From Flemingiibacterium sp045632605 (GTDB taxonomy: Bacteria; Bacillota; Clostridia; Oscillospirales; CAG-272), in assembly GCA_045632605.1 (NCBI GenBank), contig JAZQXA010000132.1:1-8274 (forward strand): a stretch of 8,274 bases of DNA, written 5' to 3'. Below are positions 1-6,500 of this stretch, in pieces (positions within the stretch are counted from its first letter, which is position 1; every line of letters starts with the position of its first letter). The notes under the pieces were generated by a model, which was given only the letters and a program-made list of their open reading frames with translations, did no database searches and had not been told where the DNA came from. Made by a program: the position numbers and the translations under genes.

Positions 1-174
1 GGCATGAATGACCATGTTAATTTCTCCCTCGTACATTGCGATAGATACTTTGCGTATGATATCCGGCGAATAGCCGAGCTGACGCAGCTTTTTCTTGACC
101 ATTACCGATGCCGCACCTGCGCTCGAAAAATCCGAGCCGTCAACATCAAAATGGAATTTTACTGCCTCAGACAT
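1..174 (-). CDS. GHKL-type ATP-binding protein (anti-sigma-factor/RsbT-like), N-terminal part
   Basis: Only the first 58 codons are inside the window; the frame is open to base 1. The protein starts MSEAVKFHFDV and carries a probable N-box of the Bergerat (GHKL) ATPase fold near residues 45-58 (IAMYEGEINMVIHA), where E49 or E51 with N53 would bind Mg-ATP. The full family members are short single-domain proteins related to anti-sigma kinases such as RsbW and RsbT. The ATG at 172-174 is supported by GGAGG (181-185 on the plus strand as CCTCC) at 6 nt. The start overlaps the stop of the DRTGG gene by 8 bp (ATGTCTGA), which suggests translational coupling. The small GHKL proteins found beside NuoE-like and DRTGG genes in Clostridia have no firmly established substrate that I know of. 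A switch or kinase role in hydrogenase control is inference. The G1 and G2 boxes lie outside the window, so catalytic competence cannot be judged. Confidence 0.85.
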   Translation of the reverse strand, partial: MSEAVKFHFDVDGSDFSSAGAASVMVKKKLRQLGYSPDIIRKVSIAMYEGEINMVIHA

Positions 175-526
175 TTGCCCCCTCCATTTTCGTTGAAAGT
201 CCTGACGAATAGAGGATGCCGGATGCTTCAAATGCACGCTTGTCACATTTCATGACAACAATGCCGCATTCTCTTGCGAGTTCAAGCATTTCATCTGTCG
301 GAGTTTTGCTTCTGACAAAAACAACACAAAGCATATCCATCATATTCGCTGTGCGAATAACCTGCGGATTGATAAGACCTGTAATAAGCACGCCCTGATC
401 CTTCACATAAGCAAGCACATCACTCATCATATCACTGCAGCAAGCAGAAGCAACGTCGTTTTCGAGATGCTCTTCTCCGGCCAAGACTTCAGCGTTAAGA
501 AGTTCTCTGATTTCTTTGATCTTCAT
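167..526 (-). CDS. DRTGG-domain protein, stand-alone, 119 residues
   Basis: This small cytoplasmic protein matches the DRTGG domain, first described in clostridial/bacillar phosphotransacetylase-type and CBS-domain proteins. The recognisable core is residues 46-75: VLITGLINPQ, then VIRTANMMD, then a beta strand LCVVFVRSKTP. It keeps the ITG-NPQ-RTA pattern of the hydrogenase-linked subgroup and not the literal D-R-T-G-G string. The N-terminal part (MKIKEIRELL, then cysteines C29-C30 in ASACCSDMMSDVLAYV) matches the usual helix that opens this family. I chose ATG 524-526 because GGGAG (535-539, minus strand) sits 8 nt upstream. A TTG at 539-541 would add five residues, but the Shine-Dalgarno sequence would then lie inside the coding region. 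There are no membrane segments or signal peptide. It lies between the NuoE-like gene (39 bp away) and the ATPase gene (8 bp overlap), so one transcript is likely. Its biochemical role is unknown; nucleotide or ligand sensing for the redox enzyme is inference. Confidence 0.88.
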   Translation of the reverse strand: MKIKEIRELLNAEVLAGEEHLENDVASACCSDMMSDVLAYVKDQGVLITGLINPQVIRTANMMDMLCVVFVRSKTPTDEMLELARECGIVVMKCDKRAFEASGILYSSGLSTKMEGANV

Positions 527-539
527 ACGTTTTTCTCCC

Positions 540-555
540 AACGGTTTTTACCGTT
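540..555 (-). repeat. Intercistronic hairpin abutting the DRTGG ribosome binding site
   Basis: A perfect inverted repeat, AACGGT and ACCGTT, is separated by four bases (AAAA on the minus strand). It lies between the NuoE-like stop (566-568) and the GGGAG ribosome binding site (535-539). On the transcript the stem ends directly at the Shine-Dalgarno sequence. No U-run follows, so it does not look like a terminator. It could tune translation or act as an RNA processing or stability element; either role is inference. Confidence 0.55.
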
Positions 556-565
556 TCAGAATTAA

Positions 566-1060
566 TTACTGATATTTAGCAAGAATGCCGGGAATATCGT
601 CGGTTACGAGTCTGCCGTAAACCTCATCGTTGATGGTAAGTACGGGAGCAAGACCGCAAGCACCGATGCAACGGGTTGCGTCGAGCGAGTACTTTCCGTC
701 AGAGCTGGTTTCGCCGGCCTGAATGCCGATGATTTCAGAAATCTTGTCGATAAGGTCGCCTGAGCCCTTTACGTAGCAAGCAGTACCAAGACATACTGCG
801 ATGGAAACATCACCCTTCGGATTAAGGGAGAACTGAGAGTAGAACGACGCAACGCCGTAAACCTCTTCCATCGGCATATCAAGACCTTCTGCGATGTGCT
901 TGACAACTTCGGTCGGCAGATATCCGTAGATTTCCTGTGCGCCCTGAAGCACGGGCATAAGCGCACCTCTTACTCCCTTGTATTCAGCAATAAGCTTATC
1001 AAGCTTTGCTTCCATCTCGGGAGTGCCCTTGAATGCAACTGTGGTCAACTTCTTTTTCAT
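566..1060 (-). CDS. nuoE: NuoE/HydC-like [2Fe-2S] subunit of NADH-linked oxidoreductase or hydrogenase
   Basis: This 164-residue protein belongs to the complex I 24 kDa family (NuoE; called HydC in bifurcating hydrogenases). Residues 1-75 form the helical part, including ALMPVLQGAQEIYGYLP (33-49) and the EEVYGVASFYSQF block (65-77). The thioredoxin-like ferredoxin domain follows, with all four [2Fe-2S] ligands: C90 and C95 (VCLGTACYVKG), and C131 and C135 (TRCIGACGLAPV). It passes electrons between an NADH/FMN subunit (NuoF/HydB) and the Fe-S chain of a partner. It is the first gene of a minus-strand operon. Lack of other complex I genes, plus DRTGG and GHKL neighbours, favours a hydrogenase-type partner over respiratory complex I, but that partner is outside the window. 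The ATG at 1058-1060 lies 13 nt from AAGGAGG, which is long; a CTG at 1064-1066 would be at 7 nt. Regulation by Rex is suggested by the palindrome at 1126-1147. Confidence 0.93.
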   Translation of the reverse strand: MKKKLTTVAFKGTPEMEAKLDKLIAEYKGVRGALMPVLQGAQEIYGYLPTEVVKHIAEGLDMPMEEVYGVASFYSQFSLNPKGDVSIAVCLGTACYVKGSGDLIDKISEIIGIQAGETSSDGKYSLDATRCIGACGLAPVLTINDEVYGRLVTDDIPGILAKYQ

Positions 1061-1073
1061 GTGCAGTGCCTAT

Positions 1074-1080
1074 CCTCCTT
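1074..1080 (-). promoter_or_regulatory. Strong Shine-Dalgarno sequence of the nuoE-like gene, unusual spacing
   Basis: The minus strand reads AAGGAGG, a full anti-16S match. It is 13 nt from the annotated ATG (1060) but 7 nt from an in-frame CTG (1064-1066). A stop codon (TAG) lies two codons upstream of that CTG, so these are the only two candidate starts. Confidence 0.8.
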
Positions 1081-1125
1081 AAAGGAATTTAAATTTTATT
1101 CAGACATATGGGTATCCGATAAACA

Positions 1126-1147
1126 GATTGTTATTTTTATAACAATC
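1126..1147. promoter_or_regulatory. Putative Rex (NADH/NAD+ redox repressor) operator
   Basis: A perfect 22-bp palindrome is made of GATTGTTAT and ATAACAATC around a 4-bp centre. Its inner 18 bp (1128-1145) has the form TTGTTAT-N4-ATAACAA, very close to the clostridial Rex box TTGTTAA-N4-TTAACAA. It sits upstream of the nuoE-like gene and about 35 bp downstream of the predicted -10 element, where bound Rex could block elongation or clearance. Rex commonly controls NADH-consuming and hydrogenase genes in Clostridia, which suits the operon. No rex gene is in the window, so the assignment rests on motif and context. Confidence 0.72.
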
Positions 1148-1181
1148 AATATACAGACTACCCCATAATGCTTACTATAAT

Positions 1182-1210
1182 ATTATACTACATAATTTGA
1201 TAAAAGTCTA
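1182..1210 (-). promoter_or_regulatory. Sigma-A-type promoter of the nuoE-DRTGG-ATPase operon
   Basis: On the minus strand a -35 of TAGACT (1205-1210; 4 of 6 match TTGACA) is followed after 17 bp by a perfect -10, TATAAT (1182-1187). Transcription would start near 1175, giving a leader of about 115 nt that carries the Rex-like palindrome and the ribosome binding site. The region just upstream (about 1211-1245) holds runs of A and T resembling an UP element. The promoter lies after the topoisomerase terminator, so the operon is independently transcribed. Confidence 0.68.
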
Positions 1211-1325
1211 TAGTTTTCGAAAAATTTTTTATTTTTTTCATTACATTTACGAAAATTTAAGTTATGTATTTTTATATGTGTACTGCGCACCAAATATTAC
1301 GAAAAAATCGCCCGAAAACAACAAA

Positions 1326-1354
1326 GAAACTGCAGACAAAAAATCTGCAGTTCC
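1326..1354 (-). terminator. Rho-independent terminator of the topoisomerase gene
   Basis: A 9-bp perfect stem (AACTGCAGA at 1328-1336 paired with TCTGCAGTT at 1344-1352, plus one further G-C pair after a mismatch) encloses a 7-base loop. It begins 6 bp after the stop codon of the minus-strand topoisomerase gene. On that strand the stem is followed by a U-rich but interrupted tail (TTTGTTGTTTTC). Confidence 0.8.
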
Positions 1355-1360
1355 CTTTTA

Positions 1361-3358
1361 TTATACTTCTTCTTTTGTGTAATACTGATTGCCGTAAAGG
1401 GTAATATACTCTTTTCTGGCTTCGAGGTCATCGCCGAGAAGCGTTTCAAAAATTCTCGCCGTTTCTTCAGCATCAGCTTCATTGACTTTGATAAGCCGGC
1501 GAGTTTCCGGATTCATCGTCGTCTGCCACATCATGTCAGGCTCGTTTTCACCAAGACCTTTTGAACGCTGAAGCGTATATCTCGAATTTCCGAGTGCTTT
1601 GATAATATCCTGCTTTTCCTGCTCATTATATGCGAACTGAATCTTATCCTTGCAGGTTATTTCAAACAGCGGAGATTCGGCAATGTGAATCTTCCCTTTT
1701 CTAATAAGTGTCGGCAGTAAGCGGTAGAACATTGTAAGAATCAGCGTGCGGATCTGATAACCGTCCTCGTCGGCATCGGTACAAATGATTATCTTCGACC
1801 AGCGAAGTGCATCGTAATCAAACGAAGCGATATCCCCCTTGACCTTTCCGCTTATCTCAACACCGCACCCGATAACCTTGAGAAGATTTACTATAATCTC
1901 ACTCTTAAAAATCTTATCGTAACCGCTCTTCAAGCAGTTGAGCGTCTTTCCTCGAACAGCGATGATAGCCTGAAATTCTGCATCACGTCCAAGCTTACAC
2001 GATGTCAGCGCGGAATCACCCTCAACGATGTAAAGCTCACGGCGTTCAGGGTCTTTCGAACGGCATCCGACAAACTTGTCGATACGGTTTGCAATATCAA
2101 TTTTTCCGGTGAGCTGCTTCTTGATGTCAAGACGAGTAGTTTCAGCCTTTTCGCGTGAACGCTTGTTAATTAGTATCTGATTTGTCATGCGCTCGGCTTC
2201 GGTGGGATTTTCGGCAAAATAAACTTCAAGACGGTGCTTTAAGAAGTCCGTCATAGCCTCTGCGATGAATGTATTTGTAATAGCCTTTTTCGTCTGGTTA
2301 GCATAGGAGGTCTGTGTGGAAAAGCTGTTTGACACAAGCACAAGACAGTCTTCAACATCGGCGAAGGTAATTTTTCCCTCGTTTTTGTTGTATTTTCCTT
2401 GCGATTTGAGATACTTATCAACCGCATATACAAACGCCGTACGCACCGCCTTGTCAGGTGAGCCGCCGTGTTCGAGGAAGCTCGAATTGTGGTAATATTC
2501 GATTACGTTTACCGTGTTGGAAATGCAGAAAACAATATCCGCTTTAAGCTTATAATCCTTCATGTCGGCACGGTCACGGCCCATTGTTTCAAGATGCCAC
2601 TGAACCGGTGCAGTGAGCTGCGCTTCACCGGAAAGCTCGTTTACATAATCGGAAATACCGTTCTCGTAGAAATAAACGCTTTCCTCAAATTTTCCGTCAG
2701 CCTGTTCAAGCAGAAGAACAAACCTCACTTTGGGATTGACAATCGACTGCTTTTTCATCGTTTCGATGAAAAATTCATGCGGAATATTAATATCAGTGAA
2801 AACCTCAAGGTCGGGAAGCCAGCGTATTACCGTACCCGTCCGCTTCGACTTTTTGTCAAGCTCCTCGGTTATAAGTTCGGTCGTTGCAAAGCCTTTTTCG
2901 AAGCTGATTCTGCTTACTGTTTCGCCCTTGTATGAAGCAACCTCCATATATCTCGACGAATACTGTGTCGAGCAGGCACCAAGGCCGTTAAGTCCAAGCG
3001 AATATTCATACGAAGCATCGCCGGAGTTGTTGTCGTATTTACCGCCCGCATAAAGCTCGCAGAAAACAAGCTCCCAGTTATATTTCCCCTCTGCCTCGTT
3101 CCAGCCAAGCGGTACACCGCGTCCACGGTCATCAACCTCAATGGAATGATCGGCAAAGACCTTTACACGAATTTCGTTTCCGTAGCCTTCTCTGGCTTCG
3201 TCAACTGCATTTGAAAGAATTTCAAAAAAAGAGTGCTCGCATCCCTCAAGTCCGTCTGAACCGAAAATAACCGCCGGACGTTTTCTGACACGGTCAGGGC
3301 CCTTCAGGCTTGATATGCTTTGATCTCCATAGGTTGCGCTTTTTTTGTTTACAGCCAT
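1361..3358 (-). CDS. Type IIA DNA topoisomerase subunit B (GyrB/ParE-like, divergent clostridial type)
   Basis: This 665-residue protein has the length and layout of ParE or short GyrB and would supply ATP-driven strand passage with a DNA-cleaving subunit A. The GHKL ATPase domain shows the N-box EILSNAVDEA (E46, N50, D53), DDRGRGVP (76-83), GLNGLGA (122-128) and TGT (174-176). The switch-lysine loop QTK is at 355-357. The TOPRIM domain has YIVEGDSA (443-450, E446), TDADEDG (527-533, D528, D530, D532) and the C-terminal SKGLGE (599-604) and NPETRRL. Canonical GLHGVGAS and EGDSAGGSA are altered here to GLNGLGAC and EGDSALTSC. I chose ATG 3356-3358 (MAVNKKS) because GAGG lies 9 nt upstream; the in-frame ATG at 3373 adds five residues but has no ribosome binding site. 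It has its own promoter and terminator. No subunit A gene adjoins it, which is odd since A and B genes are commonly paired. I cannot decide between gyrase-like and topoisomerase IV-like activity. Confidence 0.92.
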   Translation of the reverse strand: MAVNKKSATYGDQSISSLKGPDRVRKRPAVIFGSDGLEGCEHSFFEILSNAVDEAREGYGNEIRVKVFADHSIEVDDRGRGVPLGWNEAEGKYNWELVFCELYAGGKYDNNSGDASYEYSLGLNGLGACSTQYSSRYMEVASYKGETVSRISFEKGFATTELITEELDKKSKRTGTVIRWLPDLEVFTDINIPHEFFIETMKKQSIVNPKVRFVLLLEQADGKFEESVYFYENGISDYVNELSGEAQLTAPVQWHLETMGRDRADMKDYKLKADIVFCISNTVNVIEYYHNSSFLEHGGSPDKAVRTAFVYAVDKYLKSQGKYNKNEGKITFADVEDCLVLVSNSFSTQTSYANQTKKAITNTFIAEAMTDFLKHRLEVYFAENPTEAERMTNQILINKRSREKAETTRLDIKKQLTGKIDIANRIDKFVGCRSKDPERRELYIVEGDSALTSCKLGRDAEFQAIIAVRGKTLNCLKSGYDKIFKSEIIVNLLKVIGCGVEISGKVKGDIASFDYDALRWSKIIICTDADEDGYQIRTLILTMFYRLLPTLIRKGKIHIAESPLFEITCKDKIQFAYNEQEKQDIIKALGNSRYTLQRSKGLGENEPDMMWQTTMNPETRRLIKVNEADAEETARIFETLLGDDLEARKEYITLYGNQYYTKEEV

Positions 3359-3391
3359 ATTTTGAATCCTCATTTTTCATTAATTAAATAT

Positions 3392-3420
3392 ATTATACTA
3401 TATTTTTCCGAAAATGTAAA
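3392..3420 (-). promoter_or_regulatory. Promoter of the topoisomerase subunit B gene
   Basis: The minus strand has TTTACA (3415-3420; 5 of 6 match TTGACA), a 17-bp spacer and a perfect TATAAT (3392-3397). The expected start is near 3385, giving a short leader of about 27 nt before the MAVNKKS start. This places transcription initiation so that the upstream ATG at 3373 would be only about 12 nt into the message and without a Shine-Dalgarno sequence. Confidence 0.78.
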
Positions 3421-3440
3421 GAGAAATTCGAAAAATTGTC

Positions 3441-3469
3441 TTGTATTAAAATGCGTATTCTGCTATAAT
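3441..3469 (+). promoter_or_regulatory. Promoter of the addB-addA operon (extended -10)
   Basis: The plus strand has a weak -35, TTGTAT (3441-3446), a 17-bp spacer and a perfect TATAAT (3464-3469). The -10 is preceded by TGC (3461-3463), the extended -10 signature that can compensate for a weak -35. The two -35 elements of this and the divergent topoisomerase promoter are 20 bp apart, so one bound regulator could affect both. I saw no LexA-type GAAC-N4-GTTC box here. Confidence 0.72.
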
Positions 3470-3504
3470 AGTTGTATACGAAGTAAGATTACGGAGGGAT
3501 AGCA

Positions 3505-6500
3505 ATGATAAATTTCATTTACGGTCGAGCCGGAAGCGGAAAAACCTCGCTCATCTGCGAAAAAGCCGCAGAAGCCGTTGCCGCCGGACGCCGTGTTTTT
3601 ATGATAGTCCCCGAGCAAATGGCTGTGGACACTGAAGAAAGAATGACTCGCTTGCTTGGAAATACACCCTCTCTGTCGCTTGAAATACTGAATTTCCGCC
3701 GACTGTGCAACCGTATTTTCCGTCAGTACGGCGGACTTTCCTATAGCTATATAACAAAAAGCGGACGTATGCTGATGATGTGGCGTACTCTTTCCGAGCT
3801 TGCGCCGCTTTTAAAAAATGCCCCGTCAGTTGAACGTGCATCCGTTTCGCAAATGCTCGGTGCGATAAGCGAATTTAAAGCGTACAATATAACGCCGCGT
3901 GCGCTTGAACGTGCCGCCAAGTCCATCGAAAATGAGCAGATACATAAAAAGCTTTCCGACAAGCTTTACGACCTTTCGTTAATTTGTGCTTCCTACACAA
4001 ACCTCGTCAGCGAAACCTGCGACGACGCATCCGATGACCTGACAAAAGCCGCAGATATTCTCCGTGAAAATGATTTCTTCACCGGTGCGGATGTGTTTTT
4101 CGATTCGTTCTACGGCTTTACACCGCAGGAATATGAGGTTGTAAAACAAGTTTTTGAGCAGTCTGAAAGCTCAACTGTTTCACTCTGCCTTGACGCTCTT
4201 CCCAAAACTGCGAACAATGAACTTTTTGAGAATCAGCGTGCTACAGCAGAATATCTTATGGAGCTTGCGAAAAACACCGGAAACAAAATTACCAAAACCG
4301 TACTTTCAGAAAATCGCAGAGCAAAATCCGATGAGCTGAAATTTTTAGAGTCATCACTCTGGTCGCTTGACCTTACGTCAGACGATGCTTATCCCGAAGA
4401 TGCTCCGGCAATCAGTTTTATCGAATGTACAAGTCCATTTTCCGAATGCGAAGCCGTGGCAACAGATATCCTCCGCCGAGTCAGAGAGGGTGCAAAATGG
4501 CGCGATTTCGCGGTTGTTTCCCGCGGGATTGACCGCTATGACGGCATCCTCGATACAGCTTTCCAAAAATACGGAATACCTCTGTTTGTTTCACGCCGCA
4601 CCGATATAAAAACAAAGCCTCTGATAAAGCTAATTTTGTCTGCGCTCAATCTGCGTTCCGGGAATTTTAAATGCGAGGACGTAATTTCGTATATGAAAAC
4701 CGGGCTCTGCGGCATAACTCCCGACGAAATATCCGTACTCGAGAATTACGCCACCGCATGGCGTATCCGCGGTGCGGCACGCTGGAATGAGGATTTTACA
4801 ATGAATCCCGGCGGCTACACTTCCATATTTACCGAGGAAGCCGCACAAAAGCTCGATAGAGTAAACAGTATACGTGAGCGTATTATAACACAGCTCACCG
4901 ATTTCCACACCACACTCGACAAGGCTGAAACAGTCCGTGATTTTTCAAAGGCACTTTACGATTTTCTTGCTGTGCTCGAGGTGCCGAAAAAGCTTGCTGA
5001 AATCGCTGAATCCTGCCGTACAAGTGACCCTGCCGCCGCGCAGGAAAACGAACAGCTCTGGAGCATTTTCGTTGATGCACTCGATGAGCTTTGCACGGTG
5101 ATGCCTGATATGTCAACGGACAGCGCAGAATACTGCGAGCTTCTGAAAATCATCTTTGATGAAACCGACATCGGACGTATACCAAACAGTGTTGACGAGG
5201 TTGTTTCCGGTGATGCCTCTCTTCTCCGTGCATCAGGAAAGCACGTTTATATTCTCGGTGCAAATGAGGGTATCTTCCCTCTCGCTCCGAGCGACGACGG
5301 CATATTCCTCTCTGCCGAACGTGAACAGCTTGCCGCACTCGGTGTTGACCTCGCCGGCGGATGCGACAGCCAAGCCGCAGACGAGAGATTTTTCTTCTAC
5401 CGAGCATTAACATCCGCATCTGACTCGGTAACGGTTATCTGGTCATCCTCCGACCTTTCCGGTCACAGTATGAAACCGTCATTCGGTGTCACAAGACTGC
5501 GCGCACTCTTTCCGAATGTTAAGGTAACCGATTTTGCCGCAGCCGACATATTTTCACGGCTCGAGGGTCGAACAAATCTGCTTGAATTCATTGCCGAAGC
5601 CGACGGTACTCCGCTCGGTGATGCACTGCGCAAATATGCGGAAGCTGATTCAGAGCTCTCATCACGTCTTGACAAGCTTTCAATTCCGCTCTGTGATGAC
5701 AGTGAACGCTTGAGCGAGGATACCTGCCAAAAAATTTCCGGCGGTAATCTCGCACTCACACAGTCGCGTCTTGAAACATATGTGCTCTGCCATTTTTCGT
5801 ATTTCTTAAAACATATAATCAAGCTCGACGAAAATAAGCCGGCAAAATTTTCCGCTTCGGATATCGGAACCTTCGTGCATCATATTCTCGAATCATTCGT
5901 TTCACGTGCCGAAAAAAGCGGCACACTTGCCAATATAACCGATGCTGAAATTGATGATATGGTCGAGCAAATCGTCGCCGACTATATGCAGACCATCTGC
6001 CGTATCACTCCCGATTTTACAGGAAGCAGACTTGCGCATCTTTTTGCTAAGTTAAAAAAGTCTTCCCGACTTCTCTGCAAAAATCTTGCAGATGAATTTC
6101 GTCAGAGCCGCTTCAGACCGGCATTCTTTGAGCTTCCGATAAAATTTCCATCCCCGGATGAAGAAACGGTCGAGCCGCTTTCTGTCAAACTTGAAGATGG
6201 CACATATGCCTATCTTTACGGAATTGCTGACCGAGTTGACATCATGGAACATGAGGACAAATGCTATATACGTGTTATTGACTATAAAACCGGTGTAAAG
6301 GATTTCTCTCTCGAGGATGTTTCAATGGGACTCGATTTGCAGATGCTTTTGTATCTTTTCTCAATCTGGAAAAACGGCAACAGTCCGAGAAGTGCGCTAA
6401 AAATTTCAGAAAACAGCGAGATAATTCCTGCCGGTGTTCTCTATTTTTCGGCAGGCGTGCCAACTGTAACGCTCGATGCCGAAGCCTCCGAAGAAGAAGT

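Noticed and set aside
4..255. 83-codon open frame on the plus strand
   Set aside because: It is antisense to the overlapping GHKL ATPase and DRTGG genes, both of which have clear family motifs and ribosome binding sites.
527..541. TTG start adding five residues to the DRTGG protein
   Set aside because: The GGGAG ribosome binding site falls inside that extension and is correctly spaced for the ATG at 526.
1176..1181. TATAAT on the plus strand, suggesting a rightward promoter
   Set aside because: It is half of the palindrome TATAATATTATA; no -35 element lies at 16-18 bp upstream and no plus-strand gene follows.
1197..1382. 61-codon plus-strand frame across the intergenic region
   Set aside because: It runs through A+T-rich spacer, promoter-upstream sequence and a terminator hairpin, has low-complexity composition and no ribosome binding site.
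2468..2935. 155-codon open frame on the plus strand
   Set aside because: It lies wholly antisense to the well-supported topoisomerase gene, has no ribosome binding site I can see, and its translation resembles no family.
3359..3373. Upstream ATG start for the topoisomerase gene
   Set aside because: It has no Shine-Dalgarno sequence and sits very close to the predicted transcript start, while the ATG at 3358 has GAGG at 9 nt.
3454..3480. CGTAT/ATACG inverted repeat around the addB -10 as an operator
   Set aside because: The arms are only 5 bp and the centre is not symmetric, so chance is a sufficient explanation.
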